Positions 59,369 through 64,000 of a stretch of 64,000 nucleotides of DNA are shown here, in pieces. This stretch comes from a bacterium (GTDB lineage: Bacteria; Oederibacteriota; PGYV01), in the NCBI GenBank assembly GCA_029565735.1, contig JAKQNO010000092.1:1-64000 (forward strand). The letters run 5' to 3'. Position 1 is the first letter of the stretch; every line of letters starts with the position of its first letter. Both the position numbers and the translations under genes were made by a program. Under the pieces are notes generated by a model. The model was not told the origin of the DNA. It saw nothing but the letters and a program-made list of their open reading frames with translations, and made no database searches.

Positions 59369-61999
59369 TTACGCAGTAAGAGTTTTAATCAGCTCTAAAA
59401 CTTTTATCACAGCTTCGTCAACTTTTGAAGGGTCCTTGCCGCCGGCTTCGGCCATGTCTTTTCTTCCGCCGCCGCCTCCGCCGCATACCGCCGCCGCGGT
59501 TTTTACAATTTTGCCCGCGTCAAGTTTATCGGTCGCGTCATCAGACACAACGCTTAAAAACGACACTTTGCCGTCAGCGGAATTTACTATTAAAGCCGCG
59601 CCTTTTTTTACCCTTGCTTTCAGGATATCGCCAAGCTCCCTGACAGCTTTTTTATCGGCGTTTTCAAACTTCGCGGTTATGAATTTGTATCCGTTTATTT
59701 CCGCGGCGGAATCAAGATATCCGTCCACATTTTTCAGCACACCGGCTTTTTTGATATCAGCCAGATTTTTTTCCAGTTCTTTATTTTCAGCAGACAGCTT
59801 TTTCACCCTGTCCTTAATGTCTTCAATTGAAGAGACCTTAAACTGTTCTTTTAATCCGTTTATAAATTCGTCATATTCATTTAACAGCGCTTCCGCGGCC
59901 CTGCCTGTTACAGCTTCAATCCTGCGCACTCCGGCGGAGGTTGACCCGGAATACAGTATTTTCACCATACCGATTTCCCCGGAATTGCTTATATGGGTGC
60001 CGGCGCACAGTTCAAGGGAAACATCGCCCACGGTTACCATTCTTACTTTATCCTTATACTTGTCGTCAAAAAGGGCCATTGCGCCCTTGGCTTTAGCCTC
60101 ATGAAAATCAAGCAGTTCCACTTTTACATCATAGCTTTCCTGTATCCAGCCGTTCATTATAAACTGAACCTTTTTTATTTCATCGTCCGTAAGCTGGGCA
60201 AAATGAGTAAAGTCAAACCTTAACCTGTCCGCGCCCACATACGACCCCGCCTGTTCCACGTGCAAACCAAGCACAAGCCTTAAAGCGGCCTGCAGCAGGT
60301 GCGTGCAGGTGTGGTTTTTCATAACCGCATTTCTTTTGTCTTTATCAACTTCAGCCCTGACCTTCATGCCCTCTTTAATATTGCCTTTTATGACCTTTAT
60401 CACATGTATGAACTTTTCGTCCATTTTCTGAGTGTCAATGACTTTGGCTTCTCCGCCGTCAAAATAAACCATGCCGCTGTCGCCCACCTGGCCGCCGCCC
60501 TCGGCGTAAAAAGGCGATTTATCAAGCATCATATAGCCCTCTTCGCCGGCTGATATGGAAGAAACCTTTTCTTTTTTTGCCGAAAGAGCCGTCACTTCGC
60601 ATTTGTCCTCGGTTATTGTTTCATATCCGGTAAACCTTGTGACGTTAAGGCTTTCAAGAATTCCCTTTGCCATCTTTTCGCCAAGTTCGGAATTAATTCC
60701 TTTCCATGCCTTCTTTGCCATTTCCCTCTGCGCTTCCATGGAGGACTTAAACATAGCCTTATCCACCGTAAAGCCGTTTTCCAGCAGTATTTCTTCGGTT
60801 ATTTCTATCGGAAAGCCGAACGTGTCATACAGTTTAAACGCGGCTTCGCCCGAAAGCTGTTTTTTTCCGCTCTCTTTAAGGGACTTAATTTCATGGTTTA
60901 AAAGTTCTATGCCTTTATCCATGGTTTCGGCAAACTTTTCCTCTTCCATTTTTATAATCTGAATTATGTAATCTTTTCTCTGTGAAATTTCCGGATAAGC
61001 GTCGTTCATAATCCCCGCGACCGTCGGGACAAGCGTATGAAGAAATGCTTCCTTAATTCCCAGAAGCCTGCCGTGCCTTACCGCGCGCCTGATTATCCTT
61101 CTTAAAACATAGCCGCGGCCTTCGTTTGAAGGAAGGACTCCGTCGCCTATAAGGAAAGAAACACCCCTTGCGTGGTCGGCTATTACGCGCAGCGAGATGT
61201 TTGTTTTTTCATCCTTACCGTAAGACGCGCCCGCCAGTTCCGCCGCTTCGTTTATGATGGGCATAAACAGGTCGGTTTCAAAATTTGAAAGCACGCCCTG
61301 CGAAACAACGGCAAGCCTTTCAAGCCCCATGCCAAAATCAATATTTTTCTGTTTAAGCGCGCCCAGCGTGCCGTCAGCGCGTTTGTCAAATTCCGTAAAA
61401 ACGCTGTTGCAGATTTCAAGGAACCTGTTGTCGTTTGTTTCAATATCCTGCGCCGTCACCTTGCTTTTATTTTCCGGTTCAAAATCGTAATATATCTCGC
61501 TGCAGTAGCCGCACGGACCCACGGTCCCCATTTCCCAGAAATTGGTCTCTTTGCCCAGCCTGAAGATACGGTCCTGCGGTATTTTCATCTTTTTATTCCA
61601 TATTTCATAAGCGGCATCATCTTCAAGGTAAACGGTTATATAAAGCCTGTCCTTGGGAAGTTTTACAACTTCGGTTAAAAACTCCCATATCCACGCTATG
61701 GCTTCTTCCTTGAAATAATCGCCGAAAGAAAAATGGCCCAGCATTTCAAAAAAAGTATGATGCCTTCTGGTCCTGCCCACATTGTCTATGTCATTTGTCC
61801 TTATGCATTTCTGGGAAGTTGTGGCGCGGGTAAAAGTAAGCGGCACCTTTCCAAGAAAATAATTCTTAAACGGAACCATGCCCGCAACGGTAAACAGCAG
61901 CGTAGGGTCTTCCGGTATTAAGGGCCAGCTTGGCTTTATTTCGTGGCCTTTGGATGCAAAAAATTCAAGATATAGTTTTCTAAGTTCAGCGCTTTTCAA
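59369..61999 (-). CDS. alaS: Alanyl-tRNA synthetase
   Basis: A 876-residue class II synthetase, full length. The catalytic start has TVAGMVPFKNYFLG and TRRHHTFFEMLGHFSFGDYF. The editing domain has HTCTHLLQAALR and CAGTHISNSGEIG as metal sites. A coiled coil (about 720-760) and DHHA1-type end (CGGGGGGRKDMAEAGG) follow. It charges tRNA-Ala and clears Ser and Gly errors. One base separates it from the recX stop; recX-alaS is a common order. Confidence 0.96.
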   Translation of the reverse strand: MKSAELRKLYLEFFASKGHEIKPSWPLIPEDPTLLFTVAGMVPFKNYFLGKVPLTFTRATTSQKCIRTNDIDNVGRTRRHHTFFEMLGHFSFGDYFKEEAIAWIWEFLTEVVKLPKDRLYITVYLEDDAAYEIWNKKMKIPQDRIFRLGKETNFWEMGTVGPCGYCSEIYYDFEPENKSKVTAQDIETNDNRFLEICNSVFTEFDKRADGTLGALKQKNIDFGMGLERLAVVSQGVLSNFETDLFMPIINEAAELAGASYGKDEKTNISLRVIADHARGVSFLIGDGVLPSNEGRGYVLRRIIRRAVRHGRLLGIKEAFLHTLVPTVAGIMNDAYPEISQRKDYIIQIIKMEEEKFAETMDKGIELLNHEIKSLKESGKKQLSGEAAFKLYDTFGFPIEITEEILLENGFTVDKAMFKSSMEAQREMAKKAWKGINSELGEKMAKGILESLNVTRFTGYETITEDKCEVTALSAKKEKVSSISAGEEGYMMLDKSPFYAEGGGQVGDSGMVYFDGGEAKVIDTQKMDEKFIHVIKVIKGNIKEGMKVRAEVDKDKRNAVMKNHTCTHLLQAALRLVLGLHVEQAGSYVGADRLRFDFTHFAQLTDDEIKKVQFIMNGWIQESYDVKVELLDFHEAKAKGAMALFDDKYKDKVRMVTVGDVSLELCAGTHISNSGEIGMVKILYSGSTSAGVRRIEAVTGRAAEALLNEYDEFINGLKEQFKVSSIEDIKDRVKKLSAENKELEKNLADIKKAGVLKNVDGYLDSAAEINGYKFITAKFENADKKAVRELGDILKARVKKGAALIVNSADGKVSFLSVVSDDATDKLDAGKIVKTAAAVCGGGGGGRKDMAEAGGKDPSKVDEAVIKVLELIKTLTA

Positions 62000-62000
62000 G

Positions 62001-62462
62001 TCAGTATTCCTCCTTCATTCCTTCTGTGATTTTTTCAATTATATCATACTCAAAGCCCCTTAAAACAAGATATTTCCCCCAGTATTGAGCGTTATTGAAT
62101 TTTTCCCTGTCAGCTGGTTTATTCTTTTTCCTTAATTTCACGGCGGCCTGCGCAAGTTTTTCTTCATCAAGCCCGCTTAATAAACGGGAAAAGTCGCTTT
62201 CAGTAAAGCCCTTTGCTTCCAGTTTCGCCGCTATATATAGTTTGCCGGCAGGCTCAATTTTGGTGTACTTTTCTATAAGCCGCGACATATAAGCGCTGTC
62301 GTCTAAGTACTTTTTTTCTTTAAGATATAAAATAACTTTATCGGTTATTTCCGCTTTATTTCCTTTGTTTTCAAGCTTTTTTCTTAATTCAAGCTCCGGA
62401 TAATCCTGCTTAGCCAGCAGGTTTAAACAGTATTTTAACGCTTTTTCATAACTTTGAGTCAT
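62001..62462 (-). CDS. recX: Regulatory protein RecX
   Basis: A 153-residue all-helical protein of three tandem RecX repeats. ALKYCLNLLAKQDYPELELRK starts the first, VILYLKEKKYLDDSAYMSRLIE the second, and LAQAAVKLRKKNKP the third. It binds RecA filaments and limits them. GAGGT lies six bases before the ATG. It is the first gene behind the promoter at 62493-62521; alaS, ruvX, mltG, and possibly more follow. Confidence 0.88.
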   Translation of the reverse strand: MTQSYEKALKYCLNLLAKQDYPELELRKKLENKGNKAEITDKVILYLKEKKYLDDSAYMSRLIEKYTKIEPAGKLYIAAKLEAKGFTESDFSRLLSGLDEEKLAQAAVKLRKKNKPADREKFNNAQYWGKYLVLRGFEYDIIEKITEGMKEEY

Positions 62463-62492
62463 CTTTTACCTCTTCATATTATATGGTGACTA

Positions 62493-62521
62493 ATTATATA
62501 ATACCCTTTTAAACCGTGCAA
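62493..62521 (-). promoter_or_regulatory. Promoter of the recX-alaS-ruvX-mltG operon
   Basis: On the minus strand TTGCAC (62521-62516), a 17-base spacer and TATAAT (62498-62493) precede recX by about 30 bases. It is divergent to the promoter at 62556-62584. Confidence 0.65.
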
Positions 62522-62555
62522 TATAATACAGCAGCTTTTTTATGTCTTTATAATG

Positions 62556-62584
62556 TTGACAAAGAGGTGTTTTAACCTTAAAAT
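62556..62584 (+). promoter_or_regulatory. Promoter of the small membrane protein gene
   Basis: A perfect TTGACA (62556-62561), a 17-base spacer and TAAAAT (62579-62584) precede the ATG at 62616 by about 30 bases. Confidence 0.65.
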
Positions 62585-62615
62585 TAACCAATAAAATCAC
62601 CTGAGGAGTATAAAA

Positions 62616-63035
62616 ATGACAGAGAATACAAAGAAAATACTTGTAAATACCGGGCTGGCGCTTTCTGTATTTGTTATCGCCTTCTTTATAATGGCCCCCC
62701 TGGAAGTTGTCCGCAGGGCCAAACGCGAATTTCTTGAGGGCGAAAAACACCTTTCCTTTTATAAAAACGCTGAACTGAAAAAACAGTTTTATGATGAACA
62801 GCTTTCAAAGAAAAAAATATCCGAACCTCAGTACAAGATGCTTATGGAAGATAACTCCTTAAAAAACGCGTATGTTCAGTACCAGACAGTAATTGACCTT
62901 TTTACCCCGCCGGAAAGCAAATGGGTCAGGAAATCGCGCGAAAGGCTTAAGGAAATAGAACCCGAATATAACGCATGGGTGCAGCAGCTTCAGAAAGAGA
63001 TAGAAGCGGCAAGTTACAAAAACAAAGCTAAATAA
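62616..63035 (+). CDS. Hypothetical single-pass membrane protein
   Basis: I do not recognise this 139-residue protein. A short charged start is followed by one membrane helix (about 8-28: ILVNTGLALSVFVIAFFIMA). The rest is a charged helical domain (VVRRAKREFLEGEKHLSFYK, KSRERLKEIEPEYNAWVQQL) that could be a coiled coil on either side. TGAGGAG lies seven bases before the ATG. It is one of few plus-strand genes in this half, with its own promoter and a strong terminator, so it is a single-gene unit. Confidence 0.75.
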   Translation: MTENTKKILVNTGLALSVFVIAFFIMAPLEVVRRAKREFLEGEKHLSFYKNAELKKQFYDEQLSKKKISEPQYKMLMEDNSLKNAYVQYQTVIDLFTPPESKWVRKSRERLKEIEPEYNAWVQQLQKEIEAASYKNKAK

Positions 63036-63091
63036 CCAATATAAATAAAAAAAACCGCGGTTTTGGCCGCGGTTTTTTTTATTTATATTGG
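63036..63091. terminator. Bidirectional terminator between the membrane protein and parB
   Basis: Twenty-five bases at 63036-63060 are mirrored exactly at 63067-63091 around the 6-base loop TTTTGG. The inner part is A8-CCGCGG / CCGCGG-T8, an ideal terminator on both strands. The outer 11 bp are AT-rich and equally perfect. Confidence 0.92.
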
Positions 63092-63097
63092 TCAGGT

Positions 63098-63973
63098 TTA
63101 ATCCCTGAAAACCTGCAGTATCCTCTCAAAGTCTTCCTTATTATAATACTCTATCTCTATTTTTCCCCTTTTATAACTTCCTTTTATCATTACCTTTGTT
63201 CCAAGCTTAAACTTCATCTCTTTTTCAATGTCTTTCATTTCCGCGGAATTGTCAGCAGGTTTCTGTACCTGCCTTGTCCTTTTCCCCGGCATATCAGCCA
63301 CCAGTTCTTCCAGGTCCCTTACAGAGAGGTCTTTTTTTACCACCTGCTCTGCAAGCGCTTTTTGCCTGCTTTTGTCATCTATGCCAAGCAGCACCTTTGC
63401 GTGGCCCTCATTTATCCTGCCGGTTTTCACATACTGCTGAACTGATTCAGGAAGCATTAAAAGCCTTAGGGTGTTTGCCACAGTCGCCCTTGGCCTTCCA
63501 AGCCTTGACGCCAGCTGTTCCTGCGTCATTCTGTACCCTTCCATAAGCTGTTTATATGCCATTGCTTCTTCAATAGGATTTAAGTCTTCCCTTATAATAT
63601 TTTCAACAACCGCCCATTCAAGTTTTTTCATGGCTGTGACATTTTTTATTACGGCAGGAACCTTCCTTAAACCGGCCCTTTGCGCCGCGATAAATCTTCT
63701 TTCACCGGCAATAATTTCGTATTTTCCGGACCCCGTTTCATTCAGGATTATGGGTTCTATAATGCCGTTTTCTTTGATTGACTGAATAAGTTCTTCCATT
63801 TTATCGGCCGTAAACGTTTTCCTTGGCTGAAGTGTGTTGGGCTTTATGTCAGATACATTTATTTCAGAGAGCCCTGAAGGCAGTACAGCCGCCGGCTGCC
63901 CGCTTAATTTAGCCCTTGAACCGGGTATTAACGCGTCAAGGCCTTTTCCAAGCCTGCTTTTTCCTGAACTCAT
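63098..63973 (-). CDS. parB: Chromosome partitioning protein ParB (Spo0J)
   Basis: A 291-residue CTPase/DNA-binding protein. RLGKGLDALIPG is the start typical of chromosomal ParB. The N-terminal domain has LQPRKTF and IIAGERRFIAAQRAGL (CTP binding, about 80-95). The helix-turn-helix is in MTQEQLASRLGRPRATVANTLRLL (about 153-176), and the C-terminal dimer domain ends the chain. GAGAGG lies eight bases before the ATG. The last ten codons of a possible parA (stop TGA at 63972-63970, overlapping the ATG) run off the window edge. No parS site was recognised. Confidence 0.94.
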   Translation of the reverse strand: MSSGKSRLGKGLDALIPGSRAKLSGQPAAVLPSGLSEINVSDIKPNTLQPRKTFTADKMEELIQSIKENGIIEPIILNETGSGKYEIIAGERRFIAAQRAGLRKVPAVIKNVTAMKKLEWAVVENIIREDLNPIEEAMAYKQLMEGYRMTQEQLASRLGRPRATVANTLRLLMLPESVQQYVKTGRINEGHAKVLLGIDDKSRQKALAEQVVKKDLSVRDLEELVADMPGKRTRQVQKPADNSAEMKDIEKEMKFKLGTKVMIKGSYKRGKIEIEYYNKEDFERILQVFRD

Positions 63974-64000
63974 TTTGATGACCTCTCTTTTGAAGCGTGT

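Overview
The window looks like a chromosomal segment of an uncultured, probably anaerobic, diderm bacterium. A two-membrane envelope is suggested by a lipoprotein, several signal-peptide proteins with beta-barrel character, a PorV-like protein and an MltG-type transglycosylase. The redox repressor Rex and a PurF carrying all four Fe-S cysteines fit a low-oxygen life. The three-part PurS/PurQ/PurL enzyme and the short DAHP synthase with an N-terminal ferredoxin-like domain are not the proteobacterial versions. Nothing here fixes the phylum. Almost all genes lie on the minus strand in tightly packed operons with 1-11 base overlaps.

Positions 1-13,785 are accessory DNA. A partial IS3-family insertion sequence (1 to about 1,043) abuts a truncated dGTPase. 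Next to it is a four-gene minus-strand operon: primase-like/SF2 helicase fusion, NurA nuclease, HerA ATPase and a DruA (DUF4338)-like protein. Adding the broken dGTPase gives a five-gene set that looks like an anti-phage system, and I do not know this exact combination as a described one. It has its own promoter and a 12-bp inverted repeat in its leader. Further right are a small unknown protein, a Thr-rich lipoprotein, an XRE regulator paired with a CGNR-like zinc-finger protein, an ankyrin protein, a small HTH protein that may be read from a leaderless mRNA, and a serine recombinase whose last codons lie inside the 3' end of tRNA-Asp.

Positions 13,774-14,826 hold five tRNA genes (transcribed Thr, Tyr, Gly, Val, Asp), all with encoded CCA. 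Downstream of tRNA-Val and of tRNA-Thr lie two related structured elements, each bounded by a second copy of that tRNA's 3' end. Short palindromic repeats are scattered here and recur near 28.5 and 30.9 kb.

Positions 14,955-30,708 are housekeeping: rlmB, cysS, ispF, ispD, a PIN-TRAM protein, radA, thrS, then rex-rpsA-ispH-plsC-aroA-tyrA, a DAHP synthase and a first hisC. A pair of 19-bp palindromes with Rex-like half-sites lies upstream of hisC. Positions 31,805-36,525 are the purine operon purS-purQ-purL-purF with a clear promoter. Then come a RelE-type toxin-antitoxin pair, a radical-SAM/DUF4130 DNA-repair pair under a 27-bp palindrome, a CvpA-like protein and a zinc-ribbon/TPR membrane protein.

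Positions 40,707-51,121 carry amino-acid biosynthesis: hisD-hisC-hisB-hisH-hisA-hisF, then a secreted GH5 glycosidase, then hisI-trpE-trpG from a separate promoter, ending in an FN3-repeat surface protein. hisG, hisE and the rest of trp are not here. Positions 51,148-63,973 hold a fused anti-sigma-kinase/PP2C phosphatase receptor, a PorV-like/TPR protein, rnr, an envelope protein, mltG, ruvX, alaS, recX, a small membrane protein and parB.
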